Shown here piece by piece: positions 25,401 through 35,600 of a DNA stretch of 64,000 nt (position 1 is the first letter of the stretch; each line of letters begins with the position of its first letter). Below the pieces are notes generated by a model, which had not been told where the DNA came from, made no database searches, and worked only from the letters and a program-made list of their open reading frames with translations. The position numbers and the translations under genes were made by a program. Source of the DNA: Aphelocoma coerulescens (lineage: Eukaryota; Chordata; Aves; Passeriformes; Corvidae). The DNA is taken from the NCBI RefSeq assembly GCF_041296385.1, contig NC_091014.1, positions 65,232,578 to 65,296,577 of the forward strand, in the 5' to 3' direction.

Positions 25401-28400
25401 GGTTTTCTCAGGTTATCTCTGACCATTGCTCTGATCTCTTCCCTCACCAAACTCTCCTCCCTTCCATGCAGCTCCTCTGAGGTACATCTGGATCATTCAT
25501 GTTAGCAATGGAGTGCCTGAACATGACCACAAGCTTATGGTCTAAGCTTATACCACTCCTTTTTGCACAAACCTTTCATAGTTCCAGAAGTGCTTCTTCA
25601 CAGCCCCACTGAGATTTATCCCATTTCCTTGTAACCCATCCTCTTACCTCCCATACTGACTCCATTCATTGAGCTACAAACTCTGGAACCACAAGTTCTG
25701 ACTCTCCTACAACTGACCATCAATCCATGAGATAGCAAGAGGAAGAGCTTGTCACTCCAGTCCCACTCTGTGGGACCAGAACCATGACTGTGCCCTGTGA
25801 CTGAAGTGTGGTGTTCTGAGCTACATCACGAGACACAGCAGCTCCCATTCCAGTCAGGTTGGTCAGTCTCTGGGCCTCCTGTGCCTGTTTTGCTGTCCTT
25901 GGTTCTCCTGTGTCAGCTACACTGTGCTGTGGTGCCAGCCAGCCCTTCCAAGCAAGAACATCCTCTCCCTAGGCTCTTCCAGAAGCTGTGTTCACTGGGA
26001 TAGCTCCTGGGACTTCAGTATCAGGCCCTAAAATAGATGCATTAGAGTTGAAAAACAGGGAACAGAATGTAACAGCAAGTTGCATCATTTTGTTTACATC
26101 TTGTTCCAGTTTCTTTTTTCCCTAATTTATTTTGAGAGCTTTATGTTAGACAGAAAAGCTGCACTTCATCACCATATAGGAAGCAAGCATTGAGTAAGAA
26201 GACAGACTGTGTGGTTAAGCTTGCAACACACAGTGATCTCCCATGTCTCGGGATAATGTGAAAAAAACAATGGATTTAGCAAAGAATCTGCAGAGAATCT
26301 TTGCTAAGAAGAAAAAAGCATATGATCACTGCTGAACCAGTGTAAGAACAGATCAAATATATTGGCTAAGAATAAGATGTCTGGAAGATATGAGTGTTTT
26401 TGTTTAATGTATTATTTTGTATCCCTGGGATTCACTGGGAAAATTGTCACCTTCATTTTTCTCTGGAATTTTAAAGAAAGGACAATGCAGACTATGCTAA
26501 CTGATGAATAATAGTGGGCTTCCTTAATTAAAAATAGTTATTATTAGTTAGTGTATTTGTTAACTTTTTTGTTCCAGACTTTCCATGTTTCTTTGTTTAT
26601 GGAAAAAGATCATGTACTAAATATGTCTCTTGCAAGTCCACCAAGGATTTTCTCCAAGGAGAATCCAGGAATAATATTTTAAGGGATGACGTTGTTTAAG
26701 CAAACTCAGCTATAAATATTTTAATTGCTTACAAAATGAATTGAATTTGTCACATCCTTAACTCCTGCATGAGGAATCTGGTATCTGTGTGCCAGGAAGA
26801 ACTATACTGTAGGTTCCAAACTGCCTGCAAAAGTCACAGCCAAGCCAGAAATTCATGCTAAAAAAGTACTACTACTTACATAGGAAAGAAGTAATTTCAC
26901 TGGTATTGAAAATTGGCAAAATCCTGTTTTTGGAAGGGCTGCTGGGAGTTGCTAAGATGTTCAGGATATGAGTTGACAGTCTGTAAGGTGACTATACCAA
27001 TTTCCTTGATTTTGTAGAGCTGAATGAATTGCTTTGTTCCTTAGACTACACACATGGAAATACAAATGGTTTCCCTGTGACATAGATGCTATTAATATAA
27101 AAAAAGTTGTCTGGGCTTTCAGGAAAGTATAAACTAGAACTTTCTCAGAAAGGGTGTGGATACAGAACAGTCTGTGGTTGCCTGTATGGAACAGAGCTGG
27201 ATTGTTTCAAATACCCTCAAAAGGCACCTCGTTTTTAAAATTGAACTAATATTAATTATTTGTTGACATCATATAATTTTTTTCTATTTTTAAGAGCCAC
27301 AGCAAATGATGTGTTCTGCCTCTAGACTAAGAGGTGAGGCAAAATTATATATCCCTGGTTAAATTCATGTTTTGTCCATACTTTGAGCGGTGAAATTCTG
27401 GTTTCTTTACTTCCAAAAATGTAAAAGAAATTGCAACATGGCAACATGACTGATGAGAGTGTGGAATGGCTTCCAGGCTAGGAATAAAGAAAACTGAGAA
27501 AGAACATGATATAAAAAGAGGAGTAGCATTGCCAGGATGGACATGGATTGACAGTTCACTGTCTGTGCTGGAAACAAAATCAGGATCTACACCAAGATGC
27601 TCTCAGAAGAAGGTTCAGGACAAGCCAAAGGAGGAGAATTTCACACAACAGGCTGTCCCATGTGCTGGGAATACAAGATATTTCAAGGCTTTTAAGGGTA
27701 GAGGATTTCGAAGAGCAAATCCTTGGAATTCTTATTTAGACAGATGTCATCAGGCTCAGGATAGGTGAAGGGTGAGAGGGTTTTAAAGGAATCCTTTGTG
27801 AATTTTTTCCATTCTTCCTTTTCCCTAGATGTCAGCCCATGATCCCCAGGAAGACAGAAATGTGACCGGGACACAGCCCAGCTCTGAACCAGTGCAGATG
27901 TTCTGATGTCATTAGGTATTTTTAAATATTGATGATGACTTCCTAAAGATGGAGCATGGCAGGAAACAACTGGGTGAGCAAATCTTACTTCTATGAATGG
28001 TCTCACAGAAGTAAACCCAATGAATTTCTGAGTTGTATCGTTCTTCAAGAGTTTGCAGACCCAAGATCTTAACCATTTAATTCAACTGTGAAACACTGCA
28101 CATGAAGTATGACTGCATGTGCCTCCTTTTAAATTTGCATTCCACCTATCAAGAAATTTTTGTCTATGTTGCAGCATTTTCTAAACATTTGATTCACTAC
28201 TGTGCTTCACAGGAATCAAGCAACTGAAGATCTACAGTACACTCAGCAGGTGTGAAATCTTATCAGAATTGTGTAACAGCACAATGCTAAAGTTTCATAA
28301 AACAGATTAAAGCATTCAGGTTTTTTTCCTGGCCTTCTACTTGTTAAATATCAAAAACATAGACTTCTGTTATTCAGACAGAACAGGGAGTTACAAGTAA

Positions 28401-31154
28401 AATGTGGATTACAAGTTGTATCAACAGCAGCTAAAAAAGTCCTAATAAGCCAGGAGAAAATTTGTGGGAATGTTTCTGAATGGCTTGCACTATGTTTACC
28501 CAGCTCTGCATTATTTCCTGACCAATCTCACATGTTCTGGAATTTTCTGGCTTATTCTTAAGAAATACACCTGGATTATATTAGCAAAACATTAAGAAAG
28601 AAAGAAAGGAAAGTCAGAATAGATTCCTAGATGTTGGTTAGGTAGTTGGATGCAAACTACTTGTGAATTAAATATTTATAGGTTATTTCTGATGCTGAGG
28701 AGGAGCTTTCATGGTTAAAACCCCCTCTGAATCTTTCCAAGAGACATCGTCAGCACGACTCTGATACAGCAATTTGGATTTGTTACACCAATTGACTGCA
28801 AAGAAAGAAATGTCAAACCCTACATAAATGTCCTTTCTCTGACAAGCTCTCCCTCTTTTGAACTACAATAACGAGGACAACATTGTTTTGCTTTGCCACA
28901 GACGTTCCCCTAAGTTTTTTTGAAGGCTTCAGAGGCTTGGTGGAATTTGACAAGAGGTATTTGGGCTTTTGTGTTTGCCTTTAATTGCTGCGCCCCAGGG
29001 TGGATCCTGCTGCTGCTGCTGCAGCCGGGCCGTCGGAGCAGAGGGTGCAGGACCTTGGTTGCTTGTCACAGCTTGCAGGACCAGGACAGCACACAGCCCG
29101 CAGAAGTTTGCATGCTCACAGCAAAGACTTGGTTTCAAAATGTTTGTCAAACTCCTATGCCTGGCAGCTTAAAGAGCTGCTGCCCTTCCACACGGTGAAT
29201 AGGTGCTTATATTTCTGTATTACGGGCTAACTCTGGAAATACACAGAAATATTAGTTTATTGGGATGTTAGCAATGGTCACACTGCGTCACAGTTTGGGT
29301 TAAAACCTTAGGTATTTCTGTCAGCTCTCCTTCAATAACAAACTTCATCTGCCTGCACAGACAGTGCAGGTTTGGTTCTGCCACGGTTCATTTCAGGATG
29401 AGCACTTGGTTGTAAGTTTCTTTAGGTTTGCAAACCTTCAAATACTATGGGACAAGCTCAACTATTCACGAGGCATCAGCCCACTAACTTCAACTGCAAC
29501 AGTGTTAATCAGTCTTTTATAGCAGTGAGATAACCTATGTATACAGCTCTGTTAAAAATTCATATTTAAAATTAGAAAATTAAAATAAACCATGTGTGTT
29601 TTGTGATGGAATGTCCGCTAACATAAATACTTTTACAGCCACATAAAAATAGAAACATTAAATACTTAGTTTTTCCATAGGTCTGTTAAGCAACAGCCAG
29701 TGCTTTTATTAATATATTGCTTTTCTTTTTAATTACACTTTTATTTAGAAAAATTCACAACCCTGACTTATAAGGAAAGTTGTATGGAATTATATGGAAA
29801 ACTCGAAATGCAAACAGACATGCCTCATTCCGCTAAAACAAGAGACTGGTTCTTTATATGCCAGTAATATTTGTAGTCTTAGGGAACCATTTGTTTCCCT
29901 TTCTCTCTTGAAAATAATTAAATAAATGGAAGTTTTCCCCACTTCCCCCCTCACACAACCACATGCATGCACAGGACCAGCAAAACTCAGTAATTTTCCA
30001 CTGGCACAACAGCCTTTCAGTGCTTGCCATCTGCTGTGCTGGCAGGACCCACCAGAGGAGCACCAGCAGCAAGGCAGGAACTGGAACGTCATGTTGTGAA
30101 TATTCATTCCATTTTCATTGTCACAGCTGGGCCTCATCATCTCTCCGAGACTGACCTTGCCTCCCCTGGCTTCCCTGTGGCAGCTCTGGGGAGCAGACGG
30201 CGGTGAGGTACTGAAATCAAAGCTTACAACTCATAAACACCCAAAATCCCCAGTCAAAGCCAGTCCCCATTCCTGCTGGGGGGTAGGAGTGTCCACCACT
30301 CCCACTGACCACTGTTACTGGCACAGATTTTTAAGGACTTTGGCTCTGGGAAGAGTGCTTTAGTGAAACACCACTTTTCTAGATCTGTAACCAGTTTATT
30401 TTGAATTTATTTATCGTAGAGTGTTTTTTCCCCCTCTTGCTAATTCTGTTTCTGCATTATGTGTCCGTGCTTCCAACACATGGTGAATGTGAGTGCACAT
30501 TACCTCAGGTTTCAAACATGGAACCGGAGTTCAGATGTCCCACAGGATAGTCAGTCCCTTCAGGAAGCACTCCCACACCTCGTTCAAGCTTAAAACATGC
30601 TAATTTCAGGCTTCTGTTATTTCAAACCTACCAAATCGAATGCTTTCAAAACCTGGTCTCAGCAGGTAGGTCCACAGTGCTCAGGGAGGTCCATGGTGGA
30701 TTCCCTGGCTCTGCTTGCAGGTCCTGAAATTGTAAGGTCTCTGGGCTAGAAATCTGCTTTAGTGCACAGGGCTCCTAAGTTCCTTATCTCTACATAAAGA
30801 CTAATGAGGTTAAATAAATCAAATGTCTGTCAATTAAGTCCTCCTCATCAGCAACTCTCCTCAAGTCAAGTGATGACATCAAGACAAACTTTCTCTCGCT
30901 TCCACATGCTCCATGTTCTGCTGGAAGCAGCTGAGTGTACTTTGTCAGTCCTCCAATCTGAGCTCACGGATTTGCCCTCTGCACAGCTGGATTTGTATGA
31001 AATCTGTACCACTGCATCCTTGGGATAACAGCTTTCCCCGTAAGTGCTGCCATTTGTTTATGCTCAGGTAGTACTGAAACCACAGCAGGGTTTCACTGCT
31101 CTCCTGCCTGTGTTAACACCCTCAGCCTTGTGCTTCGGCAGTGGGACAGAAGGA
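22453..31154. other. Intergenic, no gene recognised
   Basis: Mostly AT-rich from 25.5 to 30 kb. One protein-like 96-codon frame on the - strand at 23853-24140 is discussed as a finding. A short (CTG)5 run lies at about 29007-29023. Nothing else was recognised. Confidence 0.6.
28593..28611 (+). repeat. (AAAG)n microsatellite
   Basis: About four to five AAAG units, last one interrupted by GG. Confidence 0.7.
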
Positions 31155-31250
31155 GATAAATCATAGAACCACAGAATATCCTGAGTTGTAAGGGACCCAC
31201 AAGGATCACAGTGGTCCAAACCCTTGCCCTGCACAGGACAGCTCCAGGAA
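31155..31250 (-). mobile_element. CR1 LINE, 3' end remnant
   Basis: Reverse-oriented CR1 tail: CATAGAACCACAGAATATCC, GAGTTGTAAGGGACCCACAA, then a segment resembling the pre-tail region (GTCCAAACCCTTGCCCTGCA). It is diverged and short. It lies about 150 bp from a sense CR1 of a different subfamily, so the two are probably independent insertions. Confidence 0.8.
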
Positions 31251-31346
31251 TCAAAGCAAAAGGCCTGCCAATGCTCTGTTTCCACTTAATTCTCCTGTCT
31301 TCTCTTTGAGCACCTGCTGAGTTTAACTCCTGCCTGTTAGACCTGT

Positions 31347-31370
31347 CACGAGCACGAGCACGAGCCCGAG
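31347..31370 (+). repeat. CACGAG hexamer repeat, four units
   Basis: CACGAG three times then CCCGAG, a short CpG-bearing microsatellite between two CR1 pieces about 700 bp upstream of the promoter. Confidence 0.8.
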
Positions 31371-31394
31371 CCCTTCGGTGAGTCCTGACTGCCG

Positions 31395-31965
31395 GAGCTT
31401 GCTGAGTACCAAGGTTTACAATGGGCTGGAGAGACGGGATCCTGGGATGCATTGGGAAGAGCATGGATTGCAGCTAGAGGGAGGTCATTCTGCCCCTCTG
31501 CTCTGCTCTGCCCTGCGAGGCACATCTGGAGGGCCGTGTCCAGCTCTGGGCTCCTCAGGACAGGAGGGACAGGGAGCTCCTGGAGCGGGGCCAGCAGAGG
31601 CTGTGGAGATGATTTAGGGCCTGGAGCATCCCTGACAGGGAAAGGCTGAGGGAGCTGGGGCTGTTCAGCCTGGAGAGGAGCCCCAGCTGAGAGGGGCCCG
31701 CAGCCCTGTGTGTCCCTGTGTGCAGGGAGGGCTCCGAGCAGGGCCCAGGCTCTGCTCCGGGGGGCCCAGCCATGGCACCAGAGGAACGGGCAGGGACTGA
31801 TGCCCAGGGAGTTCCACCTGGACAGGAGGCAGAACTTCTGTCCTGCGCAGTGACCGAGACCGGAGAGGATGGGGACTCTCCCTCGCTGGGGATATTCCAG
31901 ACCCGTGTGGACACACTCCTGTGCCCTGTGCTCCGGGATGGCCCTGCTGGGGCAGGGACGTGGCC
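31395..31965 (+). mobile_element. CR1 LINE fragment next to the STK38L promoter
   Basis: Sense-oriented CR1: GGTCATTCTGCCCCTCTGCT, CCAGCTCTGGGCTCCTCAGG, GGAGCTCCTGGAGCGGGGCC, GGAAAGGCTGAGGGAGCTGG, GGGGATATTCCAGACCCGTG, then CTGTGCCCTGTGCTCCGGGA. The usual 3' tail (the GACCTC...CCTTCCAACC block and octamer repeats) is missing; the sequence passes directly into the CpG island. It is GC-rich and yields long frames on both strands, which are not genes. Confidence 0.92.
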
Positions 31966-32077
31966 ACAGCAGCGGCGACGCTCCCGGCCATCCCGGGACG
32001 CCGCTGCACAGGGACGCCGGCCCGGGCGGCACCAGGGGGGCGGGGCGGGGCGGGCGGCGCGCGCCAGGAGGGCGCGG

Positions 32078-32082
32078 CCAAT
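32078..32082 (+). promoter_or_regulatory. CCAAT box
   Basis: CCAAT in the forward orientation within GCGGCCAATCGCGG, flanked upstream by GC boxes. Its position about 50-90 bp before the probable start region is that expected for an NF-Y site. Confidence 0.6.
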
Positions 32083-32110
32083 CGCGGCGCGGGGCTCGGC
32101 GGCGCGCGGC

Positions 32111-32120
32111 TCTCGCGAGA
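32111..32120. promoter_or_regulatory. TCTCGCGAGA palindromic core-promoter element
   Basis: A perfect 10-bp palindrome about 85 bp upstream of the exon 1 donor and about 30 bp downstream of the CCAAT box. This motif is a known element of TATA-less vertebrate CpG-island promoters, where it is bound by methylation-sensitive factors. It contains two CpGs, so activity should depend on the island being unmethylated. Confidence 0.75.
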
Positions 32121-32129
32121 GCCGGCGGG

Positions 32130-32205
32130 TAAACATCGGCCCCCGCCGCGGGCCCGCCCGCTGCCATTAGCGCGGGGGCGGCGCCGCGCTCGGACCGGGC
32201 GGGAG
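32130..32205 (+). other. STK38L: STK38L exon 1 (non-coding 5' UTR), start approximate
   Basis: The inferred first exon lies in the CpG island. Its 3' end is set by a consensus donor: GGGAG followed by GTGAGT at 32206. No ATG in good context opens a frame that continues into exon 2, so the exon is taken as untranslated, in agreement with the start codon lying 12 nt into exon 2. There is no TATA box, and the transcription start was not determined; it is placed somewhere downstream of the CCAAT box and TCTCGCGAGA element, and could be tens of bases either side. The donor is visible in the sequence; its assignment to STK38L is inference from strand, position and the usual gene structure. Confidence 0.7.
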
Positions 32206-32458
32206 GTGAGTCCTGAGGCGAGCCGGGTCCTGAGGGGAACCGGGCACCCGCCGCCCCGGCGCTGCCCGCAGAAACAGCCGTGGCACGCTGCCGCTGGAGA
32301 CTGGGAATCTCCCCATGCCTTCCCTCTTTCCTCCCCCCGCACCGTGAGGCAGCAGGAGCAGCCATCGCCGTGGAGGCTGTGGGAGCGCAGCCTCAGCCTC
32401 CGCTGCGGGGAGGATCGGGGGTGGCTGTGGGCAGCGGGGCAGTTCGCCCGCCTGCCCC

Positions 32459-32562
32459 TCGGGCGACTCGTCTCCCTGCCCCCGGGGTGACTTGTGACCC
32501 GTCCCGCAGTCCCCGGGGCGGCTCGTCCCGCTGTCCCCGGGGTGACTTGTCCCGCTGCCGCC
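32459..32562 (+). repeat. GC-rich 24-bp tandem repeat, four units
   Basis: Four imperfect units lie at 32459-32482, 32484-32514 (with a 7-bp insertion), 32515-32538 and 32539-32562. The core is GGGGTGACTTGTCCCGCTG followed by a C-rich end. It is inside the CpG island about 250 bp after the exon 1 donor. The period is a multiple of three, which keeps long false reading frames open on both strands. Confidence 0.8.
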
Positions 32563-32660
32563 GGCCGGGGGGCTGAGGTGCTCCCCGGGGGTGTCGGTGC
32601 GGGAACACAGGTGAGCCCGGCGGGGGGAGCGGGGCCGGGGCTGCGCGGGCACCCCGCCGG

Positions 32661-35600
32661 GAGGGTCACGGCTGGGCTGTACTCGTGCTACAGAACGTGG
32701 CTCTGGGCTTAAGGGTGTCCTGCCCTCTTTAGAAATAAATAAATAAAGGGACGAAATTATCTCCATAATGCGCTTAGAAAAGCAAGCAGAACCTTCACAA
32801 GTTTCCAGTCGCGGGAGGAACAAATCCCAAACCTTCTGCTGAGCCGGAGGAGTTTGGGATTGGGGCCCCCGTGGTTTGGGTGTCCGGCTCGTGCTCTGTC
32901 TTTAGACAGTTCTCAGTGATTCAGGTAAAAGTTAAATGCTAAGAACAGAGGTCTTGCAGTTGTTTGGTTTTACTTGATCTGGAACGCCTTGGGTTAGAAT
33001 AGCAGAGTTCACACGCGTGCCTCCGCTGGTGTACCTGGCTTCCTCTTGCAAAATCCTGACTGGGAATAAATGAGCCTTGCTCTAGCCTCTCAATCAAAAG
33101 CAATGCCGAAGTCTGTTTGGTTTTGGTTTTTTTTAAAAGCTTCCTGTAAGATACTTGGTGGGATGTACTGGTTTTGCTTTTACCTTCTCTTTGGAAAGCA
33201 GTGGGGTTTTTGTTGACTCTAGATGTTGGGGTTTGTCAGGTGTGCTGATTCAGTGTTTTGATTACAGTTTGTAAAAGTCACTTGAAGCAGAGGGATCTTG
33301 TTTATGAGTATTTATAACGCTAATAAATCTCGCTAAGTTGTTGTGCCTGCACCATAAAAGGTGCCTAAATATAAACAGGAATCTGAAAAATTGTTTTCAT
33401 TCCTTATCCTTTAGGAATGAAAGAATATCAGCTTTAATTGTACTCTGAAGAGTGAAAAGAAATAGTAGCCCACAAGCTACTTACCTGAGATGATCAGTGG
33501 GCACCCTCGTTGACTGGGAAAAATCTGTTACTATATCTAATAGAATTGCTGCAGTTTTACCTTCTGTGCCATATGTAGACACGTTTTCCTGGTTTTGTTA
33601 AGAAGTATCTTGGATAGGAAAAGTCAAATTTGCATAGCTCTGTGAACTCATTTGTTTTTCATAATGTACATGGCATACTGTATGTTCAATTTAAATAATT
33701 TTGCTTAACAGAGCTTAAAAAACTCTAAACATTTATTCATTTATTTCTCAAACATTTCGGGGGAAGACAAATCCCAAGCCACTAGCTAAGCAGAATTCAG
33801 AAGCAGATATTTACAGAGGACAGGTATCATGCTTTAGTTCTTTCTGCCCCCTCCCCCCCTTTTTTTTTTCCCCAGAAAGTTAGTCTGTCTTAAAAAACAC
33901 AGCAAATCCACACCCCATCTTTAACTTGCAGTGGACTTGCACCAGACCCGTGCTCTTGGTGAGGGAATGTTCCCAGGAGAACAGAAATTTTGGATTTCTG
34001 TCAGATGATCTGTTGTGGACCTGCTTGTGTAAGCTTTTTGGTGCTGATCTCGGAGGCTCTGATCAGCAGTGGAGTCCCTGGTGGGACTCTCCTGGTGGGA
34101 TTGTAATATTGTGGGATATCACACTGGAGTTCAGTACATGCACAGTGCACGGGGCTGAGGTTTGCTTACCTGTCCTTTCTCAGGAGTTCTGTGTAGCCTC
34201 CCTTGGCTCATCTGTCTTTTTGTCCCCGAAGTTTGAATGGTGGGTAGGAGTTTTTTTAATCCTTAAGGTTCCTGCTGTATTTTGGGATGGCTCTTGAATC
34301 CTGTAGTGACCACAAGGAGCTTAGTCACGGCCTGTGTCCTCTGTATCTGTCTAGGCAGTGGGTTTGTCTTGCTTTCGAAGCTTGTCTTCTCCCTATAGAT
34401 TCAGTTTTTGCTCAGTCCATGTTTATTCCAATAAAAATGTTGTTCTTCCACCAAGTTTAAGCTGAGCATTAGTTAAAATGTGAAGGCAGTTGATAAACTT
34501 TGATATTTGTATTCCAGGAGATGCAGGGTAGACATGGAAATTGCAGTTAAAAAAATTGCTTCTCTGAATGCAGTATTCATCAGCACAAAGCCTGCTAAGC
34601 TGATATTATATGGTAAATGGTTTGCTTTTAGTCTCCCAGAAAGAGGCTTTGTGTCTTAGAGTAATGGCAGTTGACATAAATCAAACATACAATTGTCCAC
34701 AAAATCATTTAATCTTCTCTTGTTGCTCATTTCAACATATAGCTGCACTTAGAGCAGACCTGCCACTAGTGGTAATTGCATTGCTGTGGCTTGAAAATAT
34801 GGGTTTGATAAATAACTGGAGTCTAATTTTTGAGATAGGTTGGTGCAGAATTTTTCCAAGTCTGGTGATTAAATAACAGCTTTTGTTGTGCAAAAAATTG
34901 TTGCACTAAGGGTAAGCCAATTTGATATTGTGGGGTAGGAACTCAGGGAGGAGTTATTTATTTCATGTTATGAATTTAAATAGTGAACTGCATTTAAAGT
35001 GGCAGAATCTTGTCTTGAAGGCTCAGCAATTAGTTGTCAAATGCAGCAGAGCAGACTTTATAACTTGTTTGGTAGAGAAAATCCCACAAGTCTGTAGTTT
35101 AAAACTATAGAGTAACTTCTGGCAGTCCCACTGCTCCTGTATTTGCCTGGGGAAGTAATAGAACATTTTTCTCTTAACAATGTAAAACAAAACAGGAAGT
35201 AAGGTAATAAATAAATTATCAAGAAAAACTCAGTTTCCTTGTCATAAATAATTTGATCAGTATGGGAAGCATTAAAATGGGCACTTGTCATAGTTAATAC
35301 TGCCTTACTTGTGAAATGAGGTAATCTTGCAAGGCGTGCATTGATATCTCATTAAATACTTTTTACAGATTAACAAAGCAAAGGAAAACGGTGGATCAGG
35401 AAAGAGCATGAATCTTCATGCTTCAAATATCTGGTTTTCTGATTTCTCAGTAATTTAGGTGTTGGATTTTATATTCTGGTTTGAACTGTAGACTTGGAAC
35501 TTAGTTTGTGTTGTATGCCTTTAATATGTATACCTACAAACTTGCAAATTTGTTAGCTGACACATGGTTTTATGAGAGTTGCAGCTGATCAGAATGTGAA

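Larger units (their letters stand above)
31966..32660 (+). promoter_or_regulatory. STK38L: CpG-island promoter of STK38L
   Basis: A sharply GC- and CpG-rich block in otherwise AT-leaning DNA. It holds overlapping GC boxes of the GGGGCGGGG type (about 32036-32056), a CCAAT box (32078-32082), the perfect palindrome TCTCGCGAGA (32111-32120), and a forkhead-like GTAAACA (32129-32135), followed by exon 1 and its donor. No TATA element is seen. This is the architecture of a broadly expressed, dispersed-start promoter. The motifs are seen directly; the factors (Sp/KLF, NF-Y, ZBTB33/BANP-type binding at TCTCGCGAGA) are known for such motifs, and binding here is inference. Confidence 0.88.

Noticed and set aside
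29007..29023. (CTG)5 run
   Set aside because: Too short to be notable and not within a supported exon.
1..31000. Expected upstream neighbour (MED21 in the conserved vertebrate order)
   Set aside because: No MED21 peptide was recognised in any frame, so it must lie to the left of the window or elsewhere in this species.
31346..32669. Very long open frames on both strands over the CR1 and CpG island (up to 339 codons on the - strand)
   Set aside because: They come from GC-rich sequence with few stop codons. They consist of CR1 antisense, low-complexity Pro/Arg/Ala/Gly translation and the 24-bp repeat, and overlap the promoter and exon 1. No family resemblance.
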